This document shows, piece by piece, positions 34,851-47,479 of a DNA stretch of 64,000 nucleotides (the stretch's first letter is position 1; every line of letters starts with the position of its first letter). The DNA is from Polytrichum commune (Eukaryota > Streptophyta > Polytrichopsida > Polytrichales > Polytrichaceae): contig OX485804.1 in NCBI GenBank assembly GCA_950295325.1, forward strand, positions 3,906,001 to 3,970,000. Reading direction: 5' to 3'. The notes beneath the pieces are model-generated. The model was not told the origin of the DNA and ran no database searches. It saw only the letters and a program-made list of their open reading frames with translations. A program made the translations under genes and the position numbers.

Positions 34851-37800
34851 GGCTAACCCCCAAAAAATTCACCCCCACCACTCACTTCTTTCCCAAAGTT
34901 AACCCACCCGGCAGGTGAGCCCGGAGGCTCCAAAATGCACAAAAACAGCAGGAGCTACACAGCATCCAGATCTCACTTGGAGCAAGTTATGCCACCGCAA
35001 CAGAAATCCTCCCAGAAACAGGAAATGAAGCTCCAATGCACGAAAAGCCGAAACACCAACCGCAGCTGGCACTTCGAACCCCGTCGACGCTCTCCCTCCC
35101 AGCTGCACTTTGGGCGCAGCTGAAAGCTTGGTTTGTCGATCCAGTGCAATGCAATGTAATGCATGTGGCGGACCAAGACAAATGCCGGCTCTGTCCAGCT
35201 CCGAACCAACACCAAGGTGTCCAAAGTCGAGAGGAGAGCAACTGAGCTAGCTCAAACTTGCACGTAAGTAAGTTAAGTACTGACCGAGAGTGAGTGAGTG
35301 AGTGGGAGAGAGAGAGAGGGAGGGAGGGATTTTTGTGCAGGCTTTGAATGAAGGTGGAATTGTTTAATTGTGGGCGCTGTCGCGCATGGTGATGCGTCGA
35401 AGCTTCCCGCGCGTGGATTCTGGTGTGGAAAGTTGCGCAAGAATGATGATGATGATGCTCCTTCTCTCGGTGGAGGTGGAATGCAGTCGTCGAAGAAGAC
35501 ACTCGCCGTGGACTCCGAGGGCCTGCGCGGCCTTAGGCTCCCCAACCTAGTGAGAGAGAGTGGGGTAGAGAGGGGGGGGATGTGAAATCTAGCAAATGGG
35601 TGGATTTCGGCCCATTGCTTTGAATCTAAGCCATTTGGTCGCTCTCGATGCGCCCGGTTTAATACACCGTACTACCATTGCGGTTCTAGCGTTGATTACA
35701 TTATATGGGGATTTCGTAGAATTAGTAGCGTTTGTTTTAAAATTATTGTCGTCGAAAAATCTCATTTTTTAAAAGGGAAAGTGAGAATGTATTCAAGTGT
35801 TATATTTGTCAAAACGGAATCTTGAAATGAAATGGATTATTCAACAATGATATTGCCTAATCTTCCGTGGGACTATGGTAAGGGTATGGAAAATTTAGCT
35901 CATATCTCGATCTTTAGTAGTCCACATCTCTTCACTAATTATGACATTTTCTTAATATGACTCATCCAAAGTCGTTGGGAGGGCGAATCTCGCCCACATG
36001 TCCACTCTCTATTGGCTTACAAGGGCTTCTCCTACATCGCGGAATGGAAGGCCCTTGTGAGGCATTTTTTTGTCATGACAAGTTGTTGCCCGTTATGTCA
36101 ACCCAATTCGACCCTCTCAATGATTATGTTAGGTAAGTAGCATAAGGAGATTTGCTATGGTTTATATTAACATGGGTTCCCACTCATTGCTCCTGCAGTT
36201 CATAAGGGTCCATGGTATTTCCAATGCGCGAGGCCAAGCATATGGAGACTTCATATCATGTCTATGTTTTCTCCCATGTTTCCTCATTGAATATGGCAAT
36301 GACGTAGTGTCACTCATCCATAGCACCACCCGTCCATCCATAATAGGTGACAAGTCAGCTTGCACCTATATCCTCCAAGGGTGCGGTAAAAACGTGTCCC
36401 TTCCAATGTTTGTTGTTTGTTCATTTGAACAAAATCGGGGTAACTGGCCCCAAATTAGGGGGTAGTTCAACTAAAATAAATAAGAATTGTTGGGGTATAA
36501 AATGTTTCTTTGTGTTTTCAAACCCCCCCCCCCCTCCCCCAGGGTGGATGTCATTTAAGTTTGCAATTATTCATCTCTCATTCTCTTGGTAAATTTATGT
36601 GAATGGCAAGGGATCAATTTTGTGTCTTTCAGTGGTTTTCGCCAACTTGATCAATGTACATGATAAAGAAGTAAACACGTTATTTGAAAGAGAGGGAAAT
36701 TTATGAGATGTAGCGAGAAAAATTTCATGAGACATAGCATTGCTAAGTAATCAATGCTTCCCACTCTACCAAGGGGAATGAACCAACAAATTTGAGGATA
36801 TATTGCAACCTAACAAAGGCCTTAATCTTGGAGTGAATCGTGGGAGAGTTTCTTGGCATGATATGGGGCTCTCATAGCGGGACACATGGGGCCCAATTGC
36901 TACTCCAAAGCACATGGGATGGAGCAAGGTGGACTAAACCTACCGTCCCAACCTTGGTTCCCTTTAAGTGAGTAGAGAAAGTAACCCTTTTTCTTAGCAA
37001 TGTTGTGATGTCAATTGTTTTTATTCATTTGTATATATTTGCATGTGAGAATCTATAAGGTCCCCACCAGTGTTGGAGTGCTATTGTCTAATTTTTTTTA
37101 TGTCATACGTGTATCTATAATGAGAATTTCACAATTTTTAAGACCATTAGGGCATGGATATTCAAGCATATTTATGTCTTCAGTATCGTTCAAGTCCTAT
37201 ATACCATGCAAGAGCCTTCATGCCTACACCAAATAGAGTCATTAGCGTGACCTTTTGAATAGAGTGACTTAATCATGTTGACTTGCGGTTTCAAGTTACC
37301 AAGGTAAAGTCAATCCATATTCTGACACGTGGAGCTATGTGAATGTGGACTCTTCGTACTTATCTGATGCAATCACTTATTCTCTCTAGTAAATTTATGT
37401 CCAATATTACAATTAATATCACAATAAGAACAAGGATTCTACATCTCTATGAAATTTCAAAAAGAAAACTAATGTAGTTACATTAGTGACCCTACTTAGC
37501 GCAGGTATAATCACCCTAGTATTATGAATATGGTCAAGAATAGTATTGACCCAAATAACTATCCCGAGTATATAAATATTCTCTCATCTTCAGGAGCACG
37601 TCAAGTATTGTATGAACATTTGGTTGGTGTTACGACTTTGATGCCAATTGGGTGGGTTCCTTTGACACCATTGATGTTGATTATTGATGCCATGCATTCC
37701 ACCTTTATACCGCTCCAACACCGGTCCCCTCCGGCTCCACCATTTTTTTTACTCGTTGCTCATCCCAGAGTTCTTCTAAATTCAAGGCACTGATTCCTAT

Positions 37801-38319
37801 AACAAATCGTATCGCTCCCGAAATCACTACGTATAAAAGTCCATCTTGAGTGCCACAAAACACAACATTGAACCAAGTCCGGAGTTAGAGTCCTCCAAGC
37901 ACCGGGGAATCCTTTGGGATTATGCTTACCTTATAAGTTAAGTTTTGCATGTGTCGAGCTCAATTCGCCCACATGGAGCTTGCCAATTAGTCAATGCAAT
38001 TAAAACGTAGTGCCAACACATAAGAAGAAAAACCAAAACAAACCCCCCCCCCCCACGCACACACACACACATACAATTTTTAAAGGGTCATGGGTTAAAC
38101 CTCGGCTAAATATACAGTCAAGTATACAATTTTTATGAGCCTCGTCAAGGTTTAAGAGCATATGTGTTCACTGTTTATGGGTTTTGTGCTTTTATATTGT
38201 CTTTTGTCAAGAAATAGACAAGACTACGGTGAATGTAATTTAATTTATCAAAATGCTAAGTGCCTTTGCATCCAAGGTCATTTGTATTGTGCATTTCAAC
38301 CCAAATCTACAACAACGAC
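34851..38319. other. leader region of the cysteine-rich gene, then gene-free sequence
   Basis: 34851 to about 35560 is GC-richer and should hold the 5'UTR and promoter of the minus-strand gene. It has GAGTGAGT and GGGA microsatellites (about 35286-35330) and a short GCAAT repeat near 35142-35155. A GCAAT repeat also occurs near 20780-20810 in intron 1 of the fusion gene. From 35.6 kb on I see no gene; there are C homopolymers at 36523-36540 and 38043-38054 and a short (CA)n after the latter. Confidence 0.45.
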
Positions 38320-38827
38320 GCTATCTTGTGAGCGGTGAGCGGTGAGCAGAAAATTTGAAAATTTTGAAAAAAAATCAGAATATTTGACTTAATTCTTACA
38401 CCGAGTAGGACTCTTCGTATAGTTTCTTTACAAATATGACTAAAAGTAGATGGTACGTTTAACTGTGGATGGTGCCTATAACCGTGGAGTGGAAGAAATT
38501 ATAAACTTTTGAAAAAACCATCCATAAAAAGAAACGGAAGAAAACGAAAAAAAATTTAGAAAAAAAACTTCCAAAATAATAGGGAACATGAAATAAGGGA
38601 TAAGAATGTAAATTAAAATTTTAAGTATTTATCCACGAAAACTCAAAAAAGGAAATAGGACCTTAATTAATTTTTGTTAAATAATATGCAGATTTTATAG
38701 AATGAAACCATAAATTCTCCATGGTCATAGGGTCTATATCATACATTTCATTGAAAAATTTGAAGAATAAAAATTCAAATTTTCTGCTCACGGCTCACTG
38801 CTCACCGCTCACCACTCACAAGATAGC
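38320..38827. mobile_element. non-autonomous TIR element
   Basis: Inverted ends of about 40 bp start GCTATCTTGTGAGCGGTGAG and run inward into AGCAGAAAATTTGAA. The terminal block itself contains a GAGCGGT direct repeat. The 508-bp body is AT-rich without coding capacity. No clear target duplication, so the superfamily is unassigned. Confidence 0.65.
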
Positions 38828-39019
38828 ATTCCTGCTTCACACTATGTTTGAGGGACCAATGGAGTGTGTGAATGCAAGATGGATGTAAAGTCTACATGGA
38901 TTCCTACATGGCATCAAATGGATCATGTTTCATGGTCACTTGGACTATTTTCAACAACCACTGCTTGGAGGTAGACCTAACACAAAACCGGGAGACTATG
39001 GCGCTCCGAATGATGAGAA

Positions 39020-40636
39020 TCACAAGAAAAGAAAAGAAAAAATAACGCCAGTGTTATATACCGGCATGAATGCGAGCCCGTTAGCCCTGCATTGATCACG
39101 GTATCCCGTGATGCAATATAGGGCGTTATGCCTCCTTTGGGAGGTGGGCTCTTGGTTCCATACTATGTTAGTTAGTTTTAATTAAGGTGGGGGGACAGGG
39201 GTTTGTTTGTTATCAAGTTTCCTTTTGTTTAAGACAAGGTAAGTGAGATATTTGATGGCATTTTCATGTAGCTTTTTCATGAGGGTTTTAATGTTGCTCT
39301 TTGGGATTTTAAGTTTGGTTAATTTTTCAATGGAGTGTTCGTGGATAGCTCCCCTTACTCCGGCTGTGATGGTAATTAGTGGGTTGACTTTCCATCCGTT
39401 GTTTTGTATGGTGTTGATGAGTGGGTCGTATTTGGTGTGTTTGTGGGTGAGGGCTTCGTCCGGGAATCTGTCGTGGCAGTATGTGAACTCGATAAATTGT
39501 ATTGTGTGTTTGGGAGAGGGTAATATGGGTGTGGATGTTTGGTTGTGGGCTCCTATAATGCACAGTATGTCTGGTCTTAGTTTGGCTTGGCATTGGCATT
39601 TCGTTTGTGGGCATGTGCACGTTAGGAGCCATTCGGGTACTGTGTGGTCTTGCGGTTGGTTGTTGAAGTTACCCGCATTGACTACACTAAATAGGTAGAT
39701 TAGTGTTAGATGAAGATTAGTGTTAGAGCCAATAGTTACCCAAAACACTAAATGCCACTTGAAAGTACAATTAGTGTTACAATTTCCTTTGTCTTTATTT
39801 TGCATTGTCAAAGTTGAGTTCCATTAAGTTTAAATTTTGTAATATCAAATTCCTAGCATATTACATTTTCTATGAGGCTCACATATTCTACCTCCAATTC
39901 TTCATTTGAAGATCTACAAAAAATGTCATCTAACACTAAATGCGCTTTTGTAAATATTCAAAGTTACTAATTGGTACAAATAGTGTTAGAGTTGACATTT
40001 AGTGTTCTAACACTATGAAGACAATTGACATTTAGCGTTTTCGTCGACTATTAGTGTTTCCAACACTAATCTACCTATTTAGTGTAGTGTAAAGAACCTT
40101 GTGTTTTTGTTGGCCTATAGTGTTTGGGTTATCAGGTGGACGGCCTTGTTGTGTCTTGCAATTCTTAGCCCTTTTAGATATGGGTGTTCGCATGTGGATA
40201 GAAGGTGGGGCCATGTGTCTCTGTCATTTCTTTGGCATAGTGTACAGTTAGGATTTTGGTATTGGAGGGGCCAGAATATATGTTTTCTATGGTTGCCCAT
40301 GTATTGCGCGTATCTAAATTTTAGAGTTTGGGTAATTTGTGTGTCGGGAACCTGTTTGCTTTTCCAAAAGTGATTGGATAGTTTTTGGTTGATTTGTTTA
40401 TTTGATATCCATTTGTTGACGTATGGGTATTTTTGGTTGGCTGATGCACATTCACGGTTTTCATGTTCTTTTGTTATAAATGTGCGGAGGTTGCGGATTG
40501 CTCCATCGTGTGTGCCGGTTGGACAACTTGCTAACCAATATGGGGTGGTGCGGGCTATGTGTATTCGGGGTGTGGCGTCGGGTTTGTCCTGTAGTGTTCC
40601 CATATTGGCTAGTGTATCCGCCATTTCATAATGTGT
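39020..40636 (-). mobile_element. LINE copy 2: knuckle and R2-like endonuclease, carrying a MITE
   Basis: Same family as copy 1. Reading minus it starts inside the end of RNase H (MADTLANMG), followed by a basic stretch (ISNKQINQKLSNHFWKSK). Then come the CCHC knuckle (CTLCQRNDRDTWPHLLSTC), RHNKAV, and after the MITE the endonuclease: LRPD, 26 residues, then E in IEFTYC, then HKHTKYDPL. The RPD...E pair fits the PD-(D/E)XK core of R2-type endonucleases, which is degraded to RLD in copy 1. Both parts on either side of the MITE are open, so this copy is younger than copy 1. The frame ends LDNKQTPVPPP (stop near 39182), followed by a structured 3'UTR and a TTTTC-rich tail at about 39024-39044. 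Reverse transcriptase is missing (5' truncation). Confidence 0.8.
39685..40084. mobile_element. TA-flanked MITE inside LINE copy 2
   Basis: 400 bp with inverted ends CACTAAATAGGTAGATTAGT, flanked by TA at 39683-39684 and 40085-40086. Taking out the element plus one TA makes the LINE flanks align with copy 1 without a gap (24 positions each across the junction), which fixes the ends exactly. TA duplication points to Tc1/mariner-type mobilisation. No coding capacity. Confidence 0.85.
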
Positions 40637-40795
40637 GACAACCCGCATGAATAGAAATTCATTGAAATAGCATTTGGTTGAGGGCCCGGTCACATATGAC
40701 TTCACACTACACTTGAGGGTCCGTGACCACACTACATGATTTTGGAGGTGTCTTGGGACGGTCGAATATGACCATGAGATTGTGAAAACCCTCAT

Positions 40796-43490
40796 AGATT
40801 TTTCTCATTAAATGATCATATAGCGGTTCCTCCAAATTACGGTCGATTATTGAACCTACAGTGGTCTGTGCAAGTAGGTTGCCTTTCTTAATAGGTGCCT
40901 TTTTTATCCATGCAAATTACATAGGGTTAAAACACAAATCACAAAATGTATAACTTTGTTTACTCGTCCGTATAGCAACCACATTAAAAAAAAAATTTAA
41001 AAAAAAATCACTATTGTATTTGTTGTTGTGATGATAAATACTCAAATAGTGTGGATTGTCATAAAATTATTGTGGGACAACCTAATTGCACATATCACTG
41101 TAGAATGACTAACAAACTCCAAACACATGTTGTCTGGACACCCATAATCCAAGTCCACACCTAACACCACACCACACAGAGACATGTGTATGTTTTATGA
41201 TAAGTGAGTAACCAAATTAGCCCCGCTTCAATTAGTACCCCTCTTGGTCACATGTTTGTTTAGCAGAGAGGAAATCATCATACATGAGTGTACCTCTTAT
41301 CCATCCAGCGTAAGAACTCGACCCCTAATATATCCTAATAATTTTGTTGCCGATTCATCTCAAACGACCTCACGTACACTAATTTAGGGTTTGTAAAACC
41401 ACATTGAATTCTCCATATAGTGAGAGCGGGCTCATAATGCATTTGGGAAATTAGTGAAGGTGAAACTAAATTTCTTCAAGCTTTGAAATTAATACCACCA
41501 TAAGATCTAGGGTTTTGAGAGCCCAAAGTGTAACCTCCAGGTTGCATGGTGGATGAATGAGAGGTGCACTCGTAAAGGATGATTTCCGCTCTCCGTTTGT
41601 TTATTGAACTTTCAAAGCTCGGTTCGGCAAGTGGCTAGAGTTATATATGCCACAAGTGAGTACGTTACCCATGGCCTTGGACTCAAGCCAAATACGGCGA
41701 CAAAGGGAATGTTCTCGGTTAGTAAAAGCGATGTCGGCTCATGGTTGGTGGCTTTGCTTGCAAGTGACTCATTCCATCCACTTTGCTCAAGAATGAAGAA
41801 ATTTGGATGAGCCATGGCATAATTGATTGCCTCGGGACAAAAACATATGATATGCAATAGTGAGAACATTCGTAAACTAGTACTACTACCGTGCCTTTTA
41901 CTATATATAAATGGGTTATTTAACAGTTGGGTAGTGGAGGACATTCAATTTATATAAGTTTGGAGGGGGATACTTCCATTTAATGACCATGTATGCAACG
42001 TGTCATCCAATTTAGTGCAATTTACATTCATCCAATCATGTTTCCATGATGTCAAACCTCATGCAGGGAATTGAAGTTGCTTGTAAATGAAGCCTCCATC
42101 CATCGCAAGCGTTAGAAATTGGTCCTCTTTTAAGCTCATTTAAAGAGGAAGGGGGGACATGGGTTCCACTACAAAATTTAGGTGTGGTAAATGATAGGGT
42201 TCTATTTGAAGTTTCAAACTAAAGATCGTTAAAGTTAAGCGATGTCGCGTGCCACCATTGATGGATGATATCAATGCCTCAAAAAAAAAATTAATGATTT
42301 TTTTTAGAGAAATTTAGGGTGATCAAAATTCATTTTAAGAGAATATTCGTTTATTTTAAAAATATTCGCCGAATATGTGGAATATCCCATGAATATTACA
42401 CTTTACACGTTATTGAAGAGTCCCTATGAAAACATCATGGTATCAACATGTAGGGATTGCCCCGAGAAGTCAAATGACATCGTTCAAGCCTTGTGTTGTC
42501 TCCCCCCTCCCTATGCTCTTTGTTTGAGTGTAGACCTTACATTAGGAGACCGTACTAGGGGGTTCTTAAGAAAAAGCTTTAGACTAGCTTGGCCCCCACT
42601 TTGTTTGTGTAGGACGAGGTTGTTTGTGTAGAGTAGAGGCACCCATAACCGACCATAACATAACCATTCTGGTAGGCAAAGCGGCTTACATGGGAACTAG
42701 CCCTTAGAAACTGTAAAACATGGAACCTTATATTAACCACCTATGAAAAGAAATCATCGATATCAATCCCAACCTTATTGAAATTATGGCACCTCATAGA
42801 TTCCCAATGGAGTCTTGATCAGGAATAGGCACTTATGCTCTACATGACCATTTGGCACATGACGTGACGTTTTGTGAGTTTGGGGAAGAGGACACTTTAC
42901 ACATAGCAAAAGTTTCTTCTTCACATGTCCTTAGTTTAGGTTATCAATCGTTGTGATCAAAGGGTTTAGGGAATAAGATACCAAAATGGTTATGTCTAGT
43001 AATTATGCTCGAGCCTCATGGCCCTCGAGGATTACTTCGTTCATAAATTATATAACACCCTAGAAGAGAAGATTCTAGAATCATTGCAAACAAGGTGTTG
43101 CAAACATACATTGGTCTTTTTTGGGTGGTCAATCTATGTTGCCATGCCACCAACAAAATCTTCTAAATTTATCTTGAATTTTAGTTACTTTAGAAATTAC
43201 TTTAGGCCAATGATGGGTTTCTAGTTTTTGGTTGTGTTGCTTTATGGGCATTGCAATGGTGGCACTTTGGCACGTCATGATCAAAGCTAACAAAAAAAGT
43301 GAGCCAATTTGGGAATCCTTGCAACGCCATGAGGATCCACCCAACTCCTTTCACACTCCATGTAGAGGTTGGGTCTAGGATTGTGAGGAGTTGGATATGG
43401 GTGCACACATGGTAGCTCTAAGACCAAAAGTTGGGTGAGTTTTTATTTTTGGGTTCAAGTTTTTTCTTTTGTCTTTCAATTTTTTCCCTA
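40796..43490. other. gene-free stretch
   Basis: No coding frame is supported. Near 41395-41500 a diverged piece resembles the left part of the MITE at 49959-50373 (shared GGGAAATTAGTGAAGGTGA-like sequence). Confidence 0.45.
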
Positions 43491-43498
43491 GTCCAAGG

Positions 43499-43784
43499 AT
43501 CGGGGGGTTCACTGGCGAAAATCGTAGAACAACGTGCGATAAAAAATAAGGTCCAATATATTCATTGTAGATAAATTTTGTAAAAAATGTACATGTAAAA
43601 TAGGGGATTTTAAAATAGTGAAACATGTTTACATGTAAAATACCATCACATATAATATTTTCAGGCTTTTTACATGTAAAATACCATCACCTTATAATCT
43701 TTTCTGCAAGGTAAATAACCCCCCCAATAAATAGGTCCCGAACGCACGTGTATGCAAAATATAAGAGGGAGTGAACCCCCCGAG
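43499..43784. mobile_element. hAT-type MITE
   Basis: Inverted ends TCGGGGGGTTCACT and an exact 8-bp target duplication GTCCAAGG (43491-43498 and 43785-43792). Eight-base duplications are the hAT signature. The body has repeated TTTTACATGTAAAATACCA phrases. 286 bp, non-coding. Confidence 0.8.
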
Positions 43785-43792
43785 GTCCAAGG

Positions 43793-46620
43793 GCTTTATA
43801 CTAGGGTTGGGCTTGAGCATTAGTCATTCTATGTGGTGTCCTAGGTGGCAAAATTTTGGTGTCAAATTTTCATATTGGCTTGAAAAAGTCGGGACGAGGT
43901 TTTGTTTGGCTCATATTCTCAACATGCGTTTGATTGGGCTTATCCGTTGAATAATGAACATCTATGCCGTCAATTCATGAAAGATTAATTATCTCTTATA
44001 AACATTTCTCTCAAGAACATCGAAACCTAAAATCACGTTACATGTGACAAGATTGGGCCCCAAAAAAGCTAGTAAAGTTGAACCAGATGGAGGGCTTGAT
44101 GCTTGAGAATCAAGCCAACCCCATGCCATGTATGATATCGCCCTTAAAAAGAACTTCAATAGACTCCCCGGTTGAATTTCAAAGCTTATTCTTGCCGTGA
44201 CATGTCTTGTTTAAATTGTTCTCGGTGTTACCAAACCAATGACCGCGGAAAACCAGCGGTTGGTTACAGAACAAATCGGTTGAGTTTGAAAAATAACCAG
44301 TTGAACTCCCAAACTTCAAGAAACTACCTGATCGTTTAGAGGAGTTTATAGAACACACCCCAACTTAATAAAGAAAAAACCGGAGTTTATAGAACATGCA
44401 ACCGGTTGGACTTGGAAACACTAGAATCTCAAACCGACTAGGCCCAAAAATGTCCCCGGGCACTGTAACAACCCCAAGTATTAGAAGCTATATTTTTAAC
44501 ATTGAAAAGGTGAATTAAGGAGAGCTTGTTTCCCAGTGGAGCCCAATGTCATTGTCTGAATCTCAACCGTCGTGCATGTAAGTTAAGTTACATAACACGC
44601 CACAAAACATTCCATGGAATTTGGGTGGCCTTCTTTATCACTGCTATCGTATCCGACCGTACATGCCACCGGGGATGGTCAAACTCTCAAATGGTTTTAT
44701 TAATGCCCTCTTAGAGGGCTCTCTATCCCGACAACAAGAAAACTAAGTGGATTTCCCCTCGAGCTTTGGCGCATGTCAATCCTCCATTTATGGAGACCCA
44801 CGTGAATCCTATGTGGACGTTATATTTCAACACAAATGATGAAATAGAACACCTTCTATGGTAGTTTTAACACCGAGCTATGTTTGTTGGGGTACACCTA
44901 AGGTAGATGGGTCTTGAATGGTTACTTGTTTCTGACCAGCCCGCTCTTTCTAGGACATAAAACACGCGATTAGTACAAGATGGTTAGCAAATCCAGTCAA
45001 GGTCGTTGGCTCTTTCCTCGTTGTTTTTACAGCTCTTTCTCGTGAATGATCGTATGTGTCCCCCGATTGTGTTGACTATCAATCCTAGAATGGTTAACAA
45101 ATTTTGAGCATGTATTTCTATCTCTTGTTAAATACAATAGTCTTTGGTTTATGTTCTTAGATCCACACCTAAACCACGCATCACTCAAATATAGGTGTCC
45201 GTGTACAACAATTGTCCAAATTGGGCCTGCCTACTTATACAGTGCAAACAAGAATCACATTGTTTATGATGTTTGGTGGGACGTACATCATATAACCTGT
45301 CTTCTAAAACACGTATACTCTTTAAAAAAAATTGTTAGCATAGATTTATTGATTTGTGAATCAACATGTTTTACAAATGTAAATATTTCCACAAAATTCA
45401 AAGTTAATAGATAGTCTTGAATCACTTTCACCTAAACTTGCATAAGGATCAGCATCTTTCCATTGTATTGAGTTTGCACCTATTTATTTATCATACGATT
45501 AAATAATAACACCATTTTTCATGTTCATATTTTGAAAATTGTAACAAAAATATGCTTTGCATGCAAACAAGCCCCATGCAATTTTTAAACTCCTTTGTGG
45601 TACCATTATGCTTTACATTTTTCACGTCACCCGGGACGTCACCAATTGAAACATCTTGACGATGGGTGGAACCTACACATAGGCTTCAAAACATGGTGAG
45701 TGAAACTATTGGGCTAGTGACATTGACTAACCACAAACAATTTACATAGTTTATGGTATTTAGCATCACTTAATATTTTGAATGCATACACAATGTTGTA
45801 AATCCTTGGAGACCACTACACTCCGTTACTCTAAGGAATTGACATCATTGACACCATCTTGATGTACTGCTAATACCATAAGCCTTTTGACTTCCCTGAC
45901 TCGAAAATCATTTTCGTTTCATACGCACATTATGAATTTATTCACAATGTTATCACATTCCAAATGAATCGGAGCTCATGTGCTTAGCGGAAAGTTGGTA
46001 TGAAATGTTTGTTTCCCAATATCAATGATCTTAAGGGCAATACAAACCTGACCCTATAAGTTCATTGTTGATTCATACTAAAGTAACCATGTGAGACTAA
46101 CTTGGGGTCTCTGGATGCGAATATAGAAAAGAATAAGAGAAAGAAAACACTTATTAGTTTTTGTAGTTTTTGTGTTTTTTTTTGTGTTTTTAACAAGCGG
46201 GACCGGTCAACGAAGGTTGTTGGAATGAACAGATTATTGGTGGGATGTCAATCATCCAATTCACCACTTTCATCCACATATGGGTTTATCTTGATTTAAT
46301 GTGGCATCTAAAATCGATTGATGAGCCGTGTACAATAAAGTGGCCTCTAAGGCTTGTCATGTACTAACAAGTGTCATATGTCACCTTCCTAAGGTTGCGA
46401 ACTTGTGATTGCATCTCAACTACACGTGTTGATAATAAATAGTGTGGGTCACACTAAATCATACGTATAGTGCACTTGTCTTCCTTTTGGCATTTGGACA
46501 AACCATTCATAGAGTGCCAACCTCAAAACCCTTTACGAGTACCTAGTATGGTACTCAAGACCCATCCCGGACCCATGATTCAAAGAGGGAATCATGTTCG
46601 AATTCTTACTATGTAATATG
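43793..46620. other. gene-free stretch
   Basis: No gene recognised. 45815-45925 carries one of three copies of a short minus-strand coding-like repeat (see 59627-59750). Confidence 0.45.
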
Positions 46621-46623
46621 TTA

Positions 46624-46842
46624 CACTAAATATGATATTTAGTGTCACTTACTATTTGGAATTGCACAATGCTATATCTATTTATTGTGTATCTTGTATT
46701 CTACCAACAAAAGTTAAATTGGTTATTTGCACACTATAGAACATTAACAACTTTACTTGGTAAAAAATTACATCAATGGTGAAAAGATATAGCACTATGT
46801 AAACCCAAATAATAAGTGGCACTAAATATCATATCATATCAT
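46624..46842. mobile_element. TA-flanked MITE
   Basis: Inverted ends sharing ATGATATTTAGTG and CACTTAYTATTTGG, flanked by TA (46622-46623 and 46843-46844). The left terminus is itself palindromic. 219 bp, non-coding. It shares inner sequence with the elements near 52000 and 61486. Confidence 0.65.
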
Positions 46843-47479
46843 GTAGTCATCCCCCCTCCCAATAAAAAGTCATGTTACAAAACAAGCAATGTCGTATTGA
46901 ATGGACTTTGTGTTGTAGGAACACGACAAATCCCACCTCCATATTTCACTTCGTATTGGGAAGCGGATGAATGTACTTAAAAATGGACAAATTATGATTT
47001 AGATTCAACGGTAAATTGAGAAACGGGTGACAAATTGGATGAAATATTTCAAAATGATTTGAAACCATTATAGACAGTGAGAGGCACCTTGTAAATGTTA
47101 GCACCAAGTGCAATTGTTGTTGAATGATTTCTCTGTTAAATGTGTATTTTGAAATGTCGGATTCCTTATAAATTCTTACATGCTTTGGTGTTCTCTAACT
47201 TTGTAAGATGGCCTAAACCAACACTTTGAGCTGATCGTGCTATTTATAGTACGGATATGGTGATCTATTGGGTTAGCATTTCGAGATAGTAAAGGCTAAT
47301 CCAAAAAAAGAAGTCGTTAAACAATTGCATATTTGTTTTTTTAGGTTTAGCAACTAAAATTTTAGGAAATTAGGGGTGTGTAATATAGTATTGGAAAGGT
47401 CTTGCAAATACCTTTTCAAAAGTATATTAAACGCCTGAAGTTCAAAAATTTGCAATCGCAAAATGAAAAAGAAAAATTT

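Larger units (their letters stand above)
38832..40795 (-). repeat. dispersed repeat A, split by a LINE
   Basis: 38832-39015 and 40637-40795 together match, in inverse orientation and at roughly 85% by eye, the uninterrupted copy at 51508-51985. Shared phrases include ATGGATCATGTTTCATGGTC, CACTTGGACTATTTTCAA and ACACTTGAGGGTCCGT. The two halves meet at the position where LINE copy 2 begins and ends, so the LINE inserted into this repeat. No coding capacity. Confidence 0.75.

Noticed and set aside
34987-35550. 171- and 90-codon minus-strand frames upstream of the cysteine-rich gene
   Set aside because: His/Ser-rich low-complexity frames in the probable leader; no splice continuity with the signal-peptide exon was found.
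36157-36465. 102-codon plus-strand frame
   Set aside because: No domain, ordinary stop-free stretch in gene-free sequence.
39243-39698. 151-codon plus-strand frame
   Set aside because: Antisense shadow of LINE copy 2, same reason as above.
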